Assembly (NCBI GenBank): GCA_001464735.1
Contig: LNDU01000046.1
Coordinates: 1 to 64,000 of the forward strand
Direction: 5' to 3'
DNA from: Nitrospira sp. Ga0074138
GTDB taxonomy: Bacteria; Nitrospirota; Nitrospiria; Nitrospirales; Nitrospiraceae
Length of the DNA stretch: 64,000 nucleotides
Shown here: positions 44,158-53,524 of the stretch, piece by piece
Layout: each line of letters opens with the position of its first letter
How positions within the stretch are numbered: position 1 is the stretch's first letter
The notes under the pieces: generated by a model
What the model was told of the DNA's origin: nothing
The model's input: the letters and a program-made list of their open reading frames with translations, nothing else
Database searches by the model: none
Translations under genes and position numbers: made by a program

Positions 44158-44727
44158 ATGAGGCTTGTTACAGAGAATGAGGAAAATGGTCTTGGCTTGG
44201 TCGTCCGGGAACCGATGATAGGAATTTCATCGTCAGCTTCTCCATCACGATTTCTTATCGTGTTATTGGGTGGACGGTATCTGGCGTTGGATGCCGAGTC
44301 GATACAGGGGGTATTGACGCTCGAAGAGGTTGGATCCCTCGACGATCCAATGATTAACGGTCTGGTGTATAGAGCCATCAATCTGGCTGAGCGATTGAGG
44401 GTATCGAATAATCAAGGTACAGCGAATAACCGTATCGTGCTGTTTTCCGAGCGAGGCGCGCATGGGAGCATTCGAGTCACCAGGGTGCAGGGGTTGTTAG
44501 AAATCCATCCCTCTCAAGTTCTGCCGCTTCCTTCACAGTTCCGTGGACCGGAGCGACGTTGGTACCAAGGCATGATCCTATTCGCAAAAAGTATTGCGTT
44601 GGTGCTCAATCTAAGCTGGGTTCTCGATGTGCAGGTGGCGAGCGTTGAGGCCAGTGGGGGACAAGGAGGCATTTCTCGACTGGTAGCGGCCCCAAAGATT
44701 TCCATGAACAATAGCCGGGTATGCTAA
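44158..44727 (+). CDS. Divergent CheW-like protein
   Basis: About 190 residues. The central part (FLIVLLGGRYLALDAESIQGVL) follows the CheW fold pattern of paired beta strands, but the usual LRG motif is replaced by MINGLVYRAINLAERL. No ribosome-binding site is evident at ATG 44158; the frame is open further upstream inside the kinase gene. It is probably a second adaptor or a regulator of the array. It overlaps the next gene by seven bases. Confidence 0.65.
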   Translation: MRLVTENEENGLGLVVREPMIGISSSASPSRFLIVLLGGRYLALDAESIQGVLTLEEVGSLDDPMINGLVYRAINLAERLRVSNNQGTANNRIVLFSERGAHGSIRVTRVQGLLEIHPSQVLPLPSQFRGPERRWYQGMILFAKSIALVLNLSWVLDVQVASVEASGGQGGISRLVAAPKISMNNSRVC

Positions 44728-45167
44728 GGACCCTTCAAAATTATCATCGGGGGACGGCGCGTCAATCATATCAGCTGTTGGTATTTTTCGTGGGGGGGAG
44801 GCGATTGGCGGTGAAGGCAGTAGATGTATCGGGCATTTTCCAGTGGGCTGAACCTATTCCGGTCGCTGGCCAAACTCCCTTTGTCACATCAGTCGTTCGT
44901 CAAGGACAGACTGTGTTACCGGTATTTGATCTGGCCGCATCTCTTCGACTTACCGTGCAAGGGAGCAGGCCCTTGTGTCTGAGAGTGAAGCACCCTCTCG
45001 GAGAGATGGCAATGTGCATCGATGAAGAGATTCCAATCCTTCATACTTTGGACCCTGCCGCGCTTCAAACATACCACGGCAAGGATTTGCCGGCCGACGG
45101 CAGTTATACCAATGGGCTGGATGAGATCCCGATTCTCTCGGTATCTCAACTAGGGTCGACTGAATGA
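44721..45167 (+). CDS. CheW-like adaptor, second divergent copy
   Basis: A 148-residue CheW-fold protein: QLLVFFVGGRRLAVKAVDVSGIFQW, then VTSVVRQGQTVLPVFDLAASLRL, where the usual NLRG motif is replaced by VVRQG. It is shorter than ordinary CheW by a few strands. Three CheW-like proteins in one cluster suggest different partners of the kinase. Confidence 0.7.
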   Translation: MLRTLQNYHRGTARQSYQLLVFFVGGRRLAVKAVDVSGIFQWAEPIPVAGQTPFVTSVVRQGQTVLPVFDLAASLRLTVQGSRPLCLRVKHPLGEMAMCIDEEIPILHTLDPAALQTYHGKDLPADGSYTNGLDEIPILSVSQLGSTE

Positions 45168-45205
45168 TGATTCCTTGTGTGCTGGGATGAGCGAAAGGTG
45201 CAGGC

Positions 45206-46402
45206 ATGCCGAAGATCTTAGTAGCCGATGACAGTATCGCAGTTCGTAAAGTTGCTGAACGACTATTGACCGAGGCTGGACTCGCCGTCACGCTTGCGGC
45301 AAACGGAGAGGAAGCGCTGGCGTATTTAGCAAAGGAACGCCCGGACGTTGTCGTGTCCGACGTCATCATGCCGGATAAGAGTGGGTATGAAGTGTGTGCA
45401 TTTGTCCGTGGACACGCAACCCTCGCCTCGACGCCCGTACTACTCATTTCAGGAATCGTGAACCACGAAGTGACTAAACAGGCCGAATCTTGCCGCGCGG
45501 ATGGAGTATTGAAGAAACCCTTTCAAGGTACTTCCCTCAAGGATCGAGTCCTCGAGCTAATAGCAAAACGACAGGACGCAGCACCAGCCTCCGCCGCTGT
45601 GCCCGTTTCTGCCCCCGTAGCGGCCGTTGGTGAACCGACGATGCAGATGGCAGCGCAACAGCCACAGGGACTGCACCAGGAGGTCCACAAACCTAAAGAG
45701 ATTGAAGAACAGTTACGGGCAGAACGGGCTCGTTCCGAAGAACTCGCCAAACGGCTGTCCGAGTCCTCGGAACAGCTCGCCCAGGCCAAGACAAGTGAAG
45801 TGCAGTTGGCAGCCGAGCGCATACGTCTCAACGAGCATCAGGAGACACTCGCCAAGCTCGAGCAACAAGTATCAAGAATTCCCGAGCTGGAAGCAGCACT
45901 GAAAGCGGAACGGGATGCAGTCGGTGCATTCAAAGAGGAAGCCGTGCACTGGCAGAAATCTTCTGCTCGAATTGCGGAACTGGAATCTACTCTGCATGCT
46001 GAACGGACCGCTGCAGAGCAGCTCGTGCAACAACTGGCTGAATTAGAGCAGATATCGACCAGGACACGAGAAGCGGAAGCAGGACTCGCAAATGCAGAAC
46101 AGCTGACAGCCGAACTTCATCAGAAACTACAGAACCTCGAAGCTGAACTGCTGACCGAACGACAAAAGGGGGCAGAGGCAGTGGGACACCTTCAAGAATT
46201 AGAGCGAGTTGCGATGAATGTTCAGGAAATGGAAGGGCTTCTAACCGTAGAACGAGATCGCAACGGAACCCTCACTCGACGAGTGACCGAAGCCGAACAA
46301 GCTGCCGAGAGTGCCACAAAACGGCTCGAGGAAATGGCACGCAAGTTAGGTGAGATTGCAAGCTTGGCCTCCCAACTGGGAAGCGGGAGGGGGCAATCCT
46401 GA
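45206..46402 (+). CDS. Receiver domain fused to a long coiled coil
   Basis: A 398-residue protein. Residues 1-120 form a receiver domain with D52 (VVVSDVIMPDKSGYEV), ADDS near the start and LKKPFQ near 105. A Pro/Ala linker follows, and from about residue 155 to 390 there is continuous charged helical sequence with Leu/Glu/Ala heptads (EEQLRAERARSEELAKRL and similar). The coiled coil could form a rod that couples phosphorylation to a scaffold, as FrzS-type or gliding proteins do. That is inference. A GAAAGG ribosome-binding site precedes the ATG. Confidence 0.8.
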   Translation: MPKILVADDSIAVRKVAERLLTEAGLAVTLAANGEEALAYLAKERPDVVVSDVIMPDKSGYEVCAFVRGHATLASTPVLLISGIVNHEVTKQAESCRADGVLKKPFQGTSLKDRVLELIAKRQDAAPASAAVPVSAPVAAVGEPTMQMAAQQPQGLHQEVHKPKEIEEQLRAERARSEELAKRLSESSEQLAQAKTSEVQLAAERIRLNEHQETLAKLEQQVSRIPELEAALKAERDAVGAFKEEAVHWQKSSARIAELESTLHAERTAAEQLVQQLAELEQISTRTREAEAGLANAEQLTAELHQKLQNLEAELLTERQKGAEAVGHLQELERVAMNVQEMEGLLTVERDRNGTLTRRVTEAEQAAESATKRLEEMARKLGEIASLASQLGSGRGQS

Positions 46403-46456
46403 TCCAGGTAGCCGGAGTGGTTACATGGTCGTATTCTTGCTAAAGGGCCAACGCTG

Positions 46457-47401
46457 ATGTCCGTTGAAACTGAAGATGCGTTCCAGAAAGAATTAGTTGA
46501 ACTGTTCGTTCAAGAGGCACAGGAATGGCTTCAGCAAATTCACGTTGCCCTCGATGAGCTGCAGCAATCTCCCCCTTCCGAACGCCATCGTGCTTTGGCT
46601 CAGACGATCAAGGTTGGTGTCACGAACCTCGGTGGGTCTGCGGCCACGCTCAATCTGAGTGATGTCGAGCGCGCGAGTTTCTCAGCCCTTCCTTTTGTGG
46701 AAGCGGTTCAAGACCCTTCCGCGCAAATCTCCACGGATGACTTCATCGCGCTCTGCAAACAGCTAGGGCACATTCATGGAGCCCTGACCCGAGCAACAGG
46801 TGTGACATTTGAGGCAGACGACGTCTCAGCGTCTTCCGAAGATCCGCCAACGATGATCCCCACGAAGGAGTTTTTGACATTACTGCGTGGGCTCCAAGAT
46901 CAATGCATCGTGTCCAACGCATTCCATCGTAATTTGCTTCAGACGATGCTGGCCCAGGCGGAAGGGCTGATGGAGCGAGGGGTTGAACAATGCAATATGT
47001 CGTCTATCCATGAGTTTCTTGAGCGGTCTGCTGAGGAAGAGCAAGGCTTTCTGGATGTCGTTCGACAAGAACTTCCACGTCTGATGGCCATCATTCAGAC
47101 ACTTAAGACTAGTGGCAACGCCCCTAGTGCGCCGTCCTCAGATTTGCAGAACATCGTTGAACGTGTCGCACAGTTATGGTCTGCCGCTCAGCAGGTCAAT
47201 GCCTCCCATGCGATGCTGTTTTTCATGGGACTGCATAGTTTCCTCACAATCGTCACGCAGCACCACGTGGTCGTGGGAGCCACACGCTATGACGCCATCC
47301 AATCACGGTTGGACCAGAGCCTAAAAGGGATTGAGGAATGGGCGGCCAACGGACGGATGGAGCGCGTAGCAATACAGCGTGTCTTGCCATGCGCTTCATA
47401 A
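46457..47401 (+). CDS. Degenerate Hpt-like protein of the chemosensory cluster
   Basis: A 314-residue helical protein. The first 75 residues read like an Hpt domain (LVELFVQEAQEWLQQIHVAL then IKVGVTNLGGSAATLNL). The phosphorylatable His of the AHTLKGSA motif is replaced: the aligned stretch is VTNLGGSA, with Thr56 in the His position. The rest is helical without a known motif. It probably no longer carries phosphate and may instead bind receivers or the kinase as a decoy or scaffold; this is inference. It is placed 54 bp after the receiver-coiled-coil gene. Confidence 0.6.
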   Translation: MSVETEDAFQKELVELFVQEAQEWLQQIHVALDELQQSPPSERHRALAQTIKVGVTNLGGSAATLNLSDVERASFSALPFVEAVQDPSAQISTDDFIALCKQLGHIHGALTRATGVTFEADDVSASSEDPPTMIPTKEFLTLLRGLQDQCIVSNAFHRNLLQTMLAQAEGLMERGVEQCNMSSIHEFLERSAEEEQGFLDVVRQELPRLMAIIQTLKTSGNAPSAPSSDLQNIVERVAQLWSAAQQVNASHAMLFFMGLHSFLTIVTQHHVVVGATRYDAIQSRLDQSLKGIEEWAANGRMERVAIQRVLPCAS

Positions 47402-47444
47402 GGCCCCATGCTAACTGGAGAACTGAAATAAAAGGGACCTCCTA

Positions 47445-48344
47445 GTGCCACTCGCCGATGCGGTACAAAGTCATGATGAAACGCGGAATGCAGCCTATGA
47501 GCTTCATTGGGGGTTGCGTCTGCGCCCATTTGAAAATGTGCCAGATCCAAACTTTTATGTCCCATCGGTCAAACATGAAGCGGCCATGGAACGAATGCTC
47601 TACGGGATTCATGCCCGAAAAGGGATCGTGATGCTGACCGGGGAGATTGGAAGCGGGAAAACACTCCTCAGTCGTGCCGTAATACTCAAGCTTCCTCGAT
47701 CTCGGTATGAGATCGGACTCGTCTCGAATCCGACTATCCCAGGGAATGAATTTCTCGGCGAGATCTTGTTCCAGCTCGGGGTGGATCCCCACGGAACACG
47801 TGTGGAGCAGTTGCGTCGTCTGAACGATCAACTACTTGCCAACTACCATCGAAACGTCGACACGGTTGTGGTGGTAGATGAAGCCCAGGCGATCGAACAT
47901 GACCGCTTGTTTGAAGAACTACGCCTCCTCAGCAACTTTCAGCTCAATGACCGGTTTCTCATCACCCTCGTGCTCGTAGGACAGCCGGAGCTGCGGGAGC
48001 GCATCGCGCGCATTCCTCAGCTTGCTCAGCGGGTGGCCATTCAACACCATATTGACTATTTGGATCGGGCCGAGACAAAGGCCTATATCCTCGCGCGTCT
48101 TGCTGCAGCTGGGGGCGAGTCGCCGATATTCTCACCGAGTGCGATTTCCTCCATTTATCATTGCACTGGCGGTGTATGTCGGTTGATCAACTCGCTTTGC
48201 GACTTATGTCTCTACTTCGGGTGTGTTTCTGAAGCGCCTCAGATTGGACGCTCATTAGTCGAAAAAGTCGCAAATGAGGCGTTGCCTCGACGAACGCATG
48301 GTCGAAAACTTCGCAGACGAGTTGTTGCATCGACAAACCCATGA
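47445..48344 (+). CDS. ExeA/MshM-type AAA ATPase
   Basis: A 299-residue ATPase of the ExeA/GspA family. The start WGLRLRPFENVPDPNFYVPS is diagnostic. Walker A GEIGSGKT (66-73) and Walker B VVVVDEAQ (141-148) are intact, and the arginine-rich ILARLAAAGG region follows. Members help place secretion or pilus structures in the cell wall, but many orphan copies exist. It lacks the peptidoglycan-binding C-terminal domain of ExeA, so it resembles MshM. It begins with GTG and ends 17 bp before the HD-GYP gene. Confidence 0.88.
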   Translation: MPLADAVQSHDETRNAAYELHWGLRLRPFENVPDPNFYVPSVKHEAAMERMLYGIHARKGIVMLTGEIGSGKTLLSRAVILKLPRSRYEIGLVSNPTIPGNEFLGEILFQLGVDPHGTRVEQLRRLNDQLLANYHRNVDTVVVVDEAQAIEHDRLFEELRLLSNFQLNDRFLITLVLVGQPELRERIARIPQLAQRVAIQHHIDYLDRAETKAYILARLAAAGGESPIFSPSAISSIYHCTGGVCRLINSLCDLCLYFGCVSEAPQIGRSLVEKVANEALPRRTHGRKLRRRVVASTNP

Positions 48345-48361
48345 CGACACAGAGGTGAGTC

Positions 48362-49378
48362 GTGACAAACTGGTATCACGAGGCAGGACAGGCGGTGGGG
48401 GAGATAGCGACCGCTGTTCAGGAGCATCGATCTATATCACTCGAACGACTTGAAGCTCTAGCGGGACATGTCGTGTCATCGCTGCAGCGCCACGATGAGC
48501 TCGTGGTGGAAGCACTTGCAGGACCGGCCGGGCCACCACTCATCACCAATCTGATCAATGTGGCCATACTCGGAACCAAGGTCGGGATCGGTCTTGGGTA
48601 CTATGGGGAAGAGCTGCACAGGTTGGCACTCGCGGGCTTTGTTCATGATATTGGATTATTTGCCGTCCCGAAATCCTTGATCACGAAGCCCGGCCGTTTG
48701 ACTCAGGAAGAGCGGGCACTAATCGAAGGGCATCCTGAGCTTGGCTATCAGGTGGTTGAGAAGTGCGGGCCAGCGTATCACTGGTTGGGGCAATTGACGC
48801 GTCAGGCTCACGAACGTTTCAATGGGCAAGGGTACCCTCATCGACTGAAAGGAAGAGAGATCAGTGAAATGGCCTTGATCGTCGGAGTGGTCGACGTATT
48901 CGATGCATTGGTGAGCGAGCGCCCCTATCGCCGTCGCCTGCTCCCGCACGAAGCGGTCAAGGAGCTTCTTGTCGCTGAGCGAAGAGCCTTTCCTCGAGAA
49001 ATTCTGAAGGCACTCGTCGAGCAATTTTCGGTGTACCCACTTGGGACTACCGTGCGATTGACGACCGGACAAATAGGAACCGTGGCCAAAGTGAATAGCC
49101 GCTATCCCCTTCGCCCAGTCGTACGGCTGGATGATCAGCAGGACTATGTGCGGAGTGGTTCTTGTGAGATTGATTTGACCAGCGTGCCATTAGTATCGAT
49201 CGCGGAGATTCTTAATCCACCCGAAGTCGGGCGGATCACATTTTCAGGACCACCACCGAAACCGGCAATGTCTGCTGTGCCGATTGCTGCGTCTGATTCC
49301 TTCACGTCGCTGCTCGAAAGTCTTGACGCGGTTGTCTTGACACTGCAAGGGGTGGTGAACTCCAAGAGGACCTCCTGA
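48362..49378 (+). CDS. HD-GYP domain protein (c-di-GMP phosphodiesterase type)
   Basis: A 338-residue protein with an HD-GYP domain: H95-D96 in GFVHDIGLFAVPKSLI, EGHPELGYQVVEK (H124), AHERFNGQGYP (150-159) and VVDVFDALVSERPYRR. The usual HHE motif is AHE here, with H150-E151 kept. HD-GYP enzymes cut cyclic di-GMP. An N-terminal helical segment of about 80 residues and a C-terminal beta-rich region are not known domains. The start is GTG 48362 with GAGGTG upstream. In this context it could set local c-di-GMP for surface behaviour; activity is not proven by sequence. Confidence 0.88.
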   Translation: MTNWYHEAGQAVGEIATAVQEHRSISLERLEALAGHVVSSLQRHDELVVEALAGPAGPPLITNLINVAILGTKVGIGLGYYGEELHRLALAGFVHDIGLFAVPKSLITKPGRLTQEERALIEGHPELGYQVVEKCGPAYHWLGQLTRQAHERFNGQGYPHRLKGREISEMALIVGVVDVFDALVSERPYRRRLLPHEAVKELLVAERRAFPREILKALVEQFSVYPLGTTVRLTTGQIGTVAKVNSRYPLRPVVRLDDQQDYVRSGSCEIDLTSVPLVSIAEILNPPEVGRITFSGPPPKPAMSAVPIAASDSFTSLLESLDAVVLTLQGVVNSKRTS

Positions 49379-50007
49379 AAACAACCAAATCTTGGTCTTG
49401 ATTGCAGTGCAATTACCGAGGGCAATTGACCATCTCACCAGCATATTTGAAGTTTTGAGAAGAACTGGAGACCATGCAGTTGGAAATCAAAATCACGTGA
49501 GGCGCATCAGTAGGAAACGAGAACCCTAAATCCTGTTGGTTAGGACCGACGAAGACGATTCCGGATCAACCACTACGACACACATATCTGGGACAAAGGC
49601 AACCTTGGCCATTTCATTCCGATCCAACCCTGAATCCTTCACAAGAGTATCGATCGACTTTCATCAAACAGAGCTTTACTGCTAGCCGCGGTGTTCGTTT
49701 TTACCGGTACGATCCAGTTTGAAAAAACAATCGGTCCCGTCTTACATTTCAAACGGACACCTTCTACCTGCCTGTGTAACGCTCAACTCAATGCCACAGT
49801 AGTTTACTCACGATGGTCTTGTGATGGCCTTGTATGGGTTATCCACAGAAATGCCCGCAAGACACACAGGTTTATGGGAAAAACGCACGGTCCGTCAGAT
49901 GAATATCAAAGAGCCACCCCCGCGTTCTCCTCTTTGCTGTGGGGATCTAGATGGTTATAATGCATACGCTGACTTCTGGGTAGATTGGTAACTGCGGAGG
50001 GAATCAC
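49379..50007. other. 629-bp gap, AT-richer, with one promoter
   Basis: No convincing gene. A frame of 89 codons at 49691-49960 lacks a ribosome-binding site and a protein-like composition. The only recognisable signal is a promoter (49934-49961) directed at the membrane-protein gene at 50008. Confidence 0.45.
49934..49961 (+). promoter_or_regulatory. Sigma70-type promoter
   Basis: TTGCTG (49934-49939), 16 bases, then a perfect TATAAT (49956-49961). Transcription would begin near 49968, 40 bp before the GTG start at 50008. Confidence 0.5.
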
Positions 50008-50547
50008 GTGCCGAAACTGATCAACGTTCAACATCCGCAGCAAACGATGCAGCAAGCCCAGGAGTACGTAAAAACTTATATCCTCATGCCATCCGGTCTG
50101 CTCGGGCTGATCTGTGTGATCGGGGCAGTTGGAGGTCTGGCATACCAATGGCTCGCCACCGACAGCTATTCCTGGGATACCTTCTATCAAAGCTCAGCAT
50201 TGTTCATGTCAGGCGTAGGCTTGGGGGTGGCCCAGACACTCTACCAACGGTATCTCTTACGGGAGTTCCCGGAAGTTCTGGCGGCTCGCATGAGGGAAGG
50301 CCTGAGTCGGCAGCGAGGAACGCTCAAGAAGAGGTCGGACGCGACAACGATTGAGCATCCGGGACGCCAGTTCGTTCCATTCGCGTATCTGCTTGGCGGC
50401 CTCCTCTTGATAGGAGGGACGATTGCCGCATTTGCCTATGAACGGGTGAGCATCGTACCAGCGATTTTGATGCCCTGGGCGGGATACTATTGGGCAAGGC
50501 TGTTCTTATGGCGAAGAGTAATCAAACTAGGCAAGGTAGAGAAATAA
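50008..50547 (+). CDS. Membrane protein with four predicted helices
   Basis: A 179-residue protein. Hydrophobic segments lie near residues 28-48 (PSGLLGLICVIGAVGGLAYQW), 60-78 (YQSSALFMSGVGLGVAQTLY) and, after a basic cytoplasmic loop, 122-142 (FVPFAYLLGGLLLIGGTIAA) and 145-165. The start is GTG with GGAGGG eight bases upstream. No family recognised. It converges with lpxD, four bases apart. Confidence 0.6.
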   Translation: MPKLINVQHPQQTMQQAQEYVKTYILMPSGLLGLICVIGAVGGLAYQWLATDSYSWDTFYQSSALFMSGVGLGVAQTLYQRYLLREFPEVLAARMREGLSRQRGTLKKRSDATTIEHPGRQFVPFAYLLGGLLLIGGTIAAFAYERVSIVPAILMPWAGYYWARLFLWRRVIKLGKVEK

Positions 50548-50551
50548 GAAC

Positions 50552-51652
50552 CTATTTCTTTTTGGATTGCCTCGTCTTTGATCGTGCGGGTCGACGTACC
50601 GACTTCTTGAGCTGATTTTCAAGCGTGACTACGCGCTGTTCCAAGTCTCGAACGAGTTGTTTCAACTCAGGCAACTGGAAAATTACGCCCTGAACCCTCA
50701 GGGCTTTTTCACGTGCCATCGCAGGACTGCCTCCGACGATCTGATTCGATTCCACGCTACGATTGACGCCTGATTGAGCGGCGATCATCACCTGGTCCCC
50801 GATGGTAATGTGGTCAGAAAGCCCGGCTTGGCCACCGATCATCACGTGACGGCCAATGGTCGTGCTACCAGCGATGCCAACCTGTGCAACCAGGATGCAG
50901 TGCTCTCCCACAGTCACATTGTGGGCAATCTGGACGAGATTGTCGACTTTGGTGCCCTGTTTGACGATGGTCCGACCGAATGTGGCACGGTCGACCGTTA
51001 CATTTGCTCCCAACTCAACGTCATCTTCAATGACGACGCCACCGAGTTGGGGGATCTTATGGTGTCGGCCTTGATGCTGTACGTATCCGAACCCGTCGGC
51101 TCCGATCACGGTTCCACTATGCACGATCACTCGCGCCCCAAGTGAGCAGCCCTCGCGAACGACGACATTGGGATAGAGAACGGAATCGTCCCCAATCCTT
51201 GAATCCGATCCGATAAAGACCCCCGGATAGAGCGTGACGCGATTGCCGATTGTTACGCGGTCGCCCAGCGTGACACAGGGCCAGATCGAGGGATCGCTTC
51301 CGATCTGCACGTCCGATCCTTGGGTGACAGACTCGGCAATGCCGCGGGGCGTAGGAACGCGAACAAAAAATTTCTGTGCTACGCGTGCGAAGGCCAACAG
51401 CGGATTGTCGACAACGATTTGCGGTAGGGCGAGATCGGACAAATGCCGATGGACCAGGAGTGCCGCGACGCGAGGAGTGGCCACTGCCTTCGACATTTTC
51501 TCGTTGGCAACAAACGATAGGGCGTGTGGATCGGCTTCGCCGAGGGTTGTTAAGCTGGAGATTGGTGTCTGGTCGTCTCCGTGAATCATCCCTCCAACAA
51601 CCTCGTGGACTTGAGCCAATGTGATTGGGGAGGGTAGTTGTGGTTTACTCAT
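50552..51652 (-). CDS. lpxD: UDP-3-O-acylglucosamine N-acyltransferase
   Basis: A 366-residue left-handed beta-helix acyltransferase that adds the second hydroxyacyl chain in lipid A synthesis, using acyl-ACP. Hexapeptide repeats run from about residue 115 to 280; the catalytic His is in [13 protein letters not shown]. The N-terminal uridine-binding domain ([15 protein letters not shown]) is present. The C-terminus carries a coiled-coil segment and a very basic end ([14 protein letters not shown]). Its start overlaps the end of the acyl-carrier gene by four bases, so it is probably fed directly by that ACP. Confidence 0.95.
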   Translation of the reverse strand: MSKPQLPSPITLAQVHEVVGGMIHGDDQTPISSLTTLGEADPHALSFVANEKMSKAVATPRVAALLVHRHLSDLALPQIVVDNPLLAFARVAQKFFVRVPTPRGIAESVTQGSDVQIGSDPSIWPCVTLGDRVTIGNRVTLYPGVFIGSDSRIGDDSVLYPNVVVREGCSLGARVIVHSGTVIGADGFGYVQHQGRHHKIPQLGGVVIEDDVELGANVTVDRATFGRTIVKQGTKVDNLVQIAHNVTVGEHCILVAQVGIAGSTTIGRHVMIGGQAGLSDHITIGDQVMIAAQSGVNRSVESNQIVGGSPAMAREKALRVQGVIFQLPELKQLVRDLEQRVVTLENQLKKSVRRPARSKTRQSKKK

Positions 51653-52110
51653 CGGGCCGTGACTTTCTTCTTTCCGGATTTACCGGAAGATGTCTTCTTC
51701 GATTTACTGGCCATAACGGACTTTGCCGCGGCTACTTTCTTAGTAGACGGGGACTTGGCTGAGGTGGTCTTGGCCTTGGTCTTGGTCGACTTGGCTGCTT
51801 TCGACTTGCTGGCAGCAGCCACAGGCTTGGGCGATGCAGGCTTGGACGCCGTTTTCGACTCAGCGAGCCGTTGCTGGACATAGGCCGCTACGGTACCAAC
51901 GGTACTCAAACCCGGAAGGTCTTGGTCTGGAATTTGGAGCTTGAATCGTTCCTCGATCTCGAACAGCAGTTCGATGATCGCCACCGAGTCGAGGCCGAGG
52001 TCATCACGAAGATGATGAGCTTCAGTAATCGACGTGGGGTCTCGTTTGAGATAGCTGGCCAAGGCCTGAATGATTTTCGCGGTAACCGCAGGATCGATCC
52101 GTTCAGTCAT
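51649..52110 (-). CDS. Acyl carrier protein with a histone-H1-like basic tail
   Basis: A 153-residue protein. Residues 1-82 form an acyl carrier domain with the phosphopantetheine site DSV (S42) in [19 protein letters not shown]. The remaining 70 residues are almost only Lys, Ala, Ser and Thr ([20 protein letters not shown] and similar), a composition like histone H1 or the AlgP-type tail. Ordinary ACP is about 80 residues and strongly acidic, so a basic tail is unusual. It is sandwiched between fabF and lpxD with tight spacing, which suggests an ACP dedicated to lipid A hydroxyacyl transfer. The tail could bind DNA, RNA or the negatively charged membrane; this is inference. Confidence 0.85.
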   Translation of the reverse strand: MTERIDPAVTAKIIQALASYLKRDPTSITEAHHLRDDLGLDSVAIIELLFEIEERFKLQIPDQDLPGLSTVGTVAAYVQQRLAESKTASKPASPKPVAAASKSKAAKSTKTKAKTTSAKSPSTKKVAAAKSVMASKSKKTSSGKSGKKKVTAR

Positions 52111-52189
52111 TATAGGTGCTCCTTCAAGTGGAATGAGGCTCCTCGCATGTGACGGCTGCGACGGGACCCTCGATAGCGTTCAACCGTTG

Positions 52190-53446
52190 TTATGCCACAA
52201 ATTTCTTGAAGACGACCGTGGCATTGTTACTGCCGAATCCGAATGCGTTCAAGAGGGCGTAACGAACCTTTCGTTCTTGGACGGCCCGTGTGATCCCGTC
52301 CAAACGGCATGCTGGGTCCGGTTCCTCGTAGTTCGCTGTGGGGTGGATTTGCCCGGTATGGATCGAAAGAGTCGTGGCCACAGCGCCGATCGCTCCAGCT
52401 GCCCCCAAGGTATGGCCAATGAGCGATTTTGTGGCACTGATGGAAATTTTGTCTGCGCGATTCTTAAACAAACTCCTGATCGCTTTGGTCTCCACGGCAT
52501 CACCGATCGTCGTGGAGGTCGCGTGAGCGTTGATGTAGTCGACCTGATCCGGCCCGATGCCGGCCGAGTCGAGGCCGATCTTCATGGTTGTGGCGATTTC
52601 CTCACCATCTTCTTGAGGAATAACCATGTGATAGGCTTCGCTGGTGGCCGCATAGCCGACCAGTTCCGCATAGACTCTCGCTTTCCGTTTCTTGGCATGC
52701 GCCCATGACTCTACCACTAGTGCGGCAGCTCCCTCGCCCATGACGAATCCATCCCGGAGTCGATCAAAGGGGCGTGAGGCTCGCTCCGGAGCATCGTTAA
52801 ACTCGCTGGAGAGGGCCCGCAAGGAACAGAACCCGGCAAACACCAGGGGAGTAATGCTTGCATCAGCTCCGACGGCAATAATGACATCGGCTTGGCCGCT
52901 ACGAATGCTTTGCATGGCTTGCCCAAGGGCATGGGCACTGGAGGAGCAGGCCGTCGAGATCGTGAGATTTGGGCCTTTCGCGCCATGTGCCATTGCGACG
53001 ATACCTGACGCCGAATTTAATGTGATCGTCGGAATGAAATTCGGATGGACGCGATGCGGTCGTTGCGTTTTAAAGAGCTGTGTGATTTCACGCTCGCCCA
53101 TCACCATCCCGCCCATGCCGGCTCCGACGATGACACCGACACGATGGGGAGCCTCCTTGGCCATATTCAGATCGGCATCGGCGAGCGCTTCTTTCGTGGA
53201 GACCAAGGCGAATTGTGCGTAACGGTCCACGCGACTGGCCTGCAGCGTCGACAAATACTGTTCTGGTGAGAAATTGTGGATTTGGCCGGCGACCCGCGAA
53301 CGATAGCCGGACATCGGAAACCATCCAAGGGAAGGGATCGCTGTAATCCCTGAGCGACCTGCAAGGGCTGCCTTCCAGAACTCACTGACGCCGATCCCGA
53401 TGGGAGAAATCACCCCGAGACCGGTAATTACCACACGCGAGGCCAT
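52190..53446 (-). CDS. fabF: 3-oxoacyl-ACP synthase II (KASII)
   Basis: A 418-residue condensing enzyme that elongates acyl-ACP with malonyl-ACP. The active-site residues are C167 (ISTACSSSAHALG), H308 (NAHATSTTIGD), K340 and H345 (ATKSLIGHTLGAAG). The start MASRVVITGLGVISPIG is typical. It is the gene before the unusual ACP, and the two probably act together in making the acyl chains used by LpxD. Other fab genes are not in this window, so this may be a second, dedicated KAS. Confidence 0.93.
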   Translation of the reverse strand: MASRVVITGLGVISPIGIGVSEFWKAALAGRSGITAIPSLGWFPMSGYRSRVAGQIHNFSPEQYLSTLQASRVDRYAQFALVSTKEALADADLNMAKEAPHRVGVIVGAGMGGMVMGEREITQLFKTQRPHRVHPNFIPTITLNSASGIVAMAHGAKGPNLTISTACSSSAHALGQAMQSIRSGQADVIIAVGADASITPLVFAGFCSLRALSSEFNDAPERASRPFDRLRDGFVMGEGAAALVVESWAHAKKRKARVYAELVGYAATSEAYHMVIPQEDGEEIATTMKIGLDSAGIGPDQVDYINAHATSTTIGDAVETKAIRSLFKNRADKISISATKSLIGHTLGAAGAIGAVATTLSIHTGQIHPTANYEEPDPACRLDGITRAVQERKVRYALLNAFGFGSNNATVVFKKFVA

Positions 53447-53524
53447 ATTTCTCCCTCCTTATAGGCGCACACGGCGCCTTTCTTACCGGAAGACCGAGGT
53501 ACAGTCAACTAGGAAACCTTTTCT

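Noticed and set aside
49691..49960. An 89-codon frame in the gap before 50008
   Set aside because: No ribosome-binding site, odd composition, and it runs through the promoter of the next gene.
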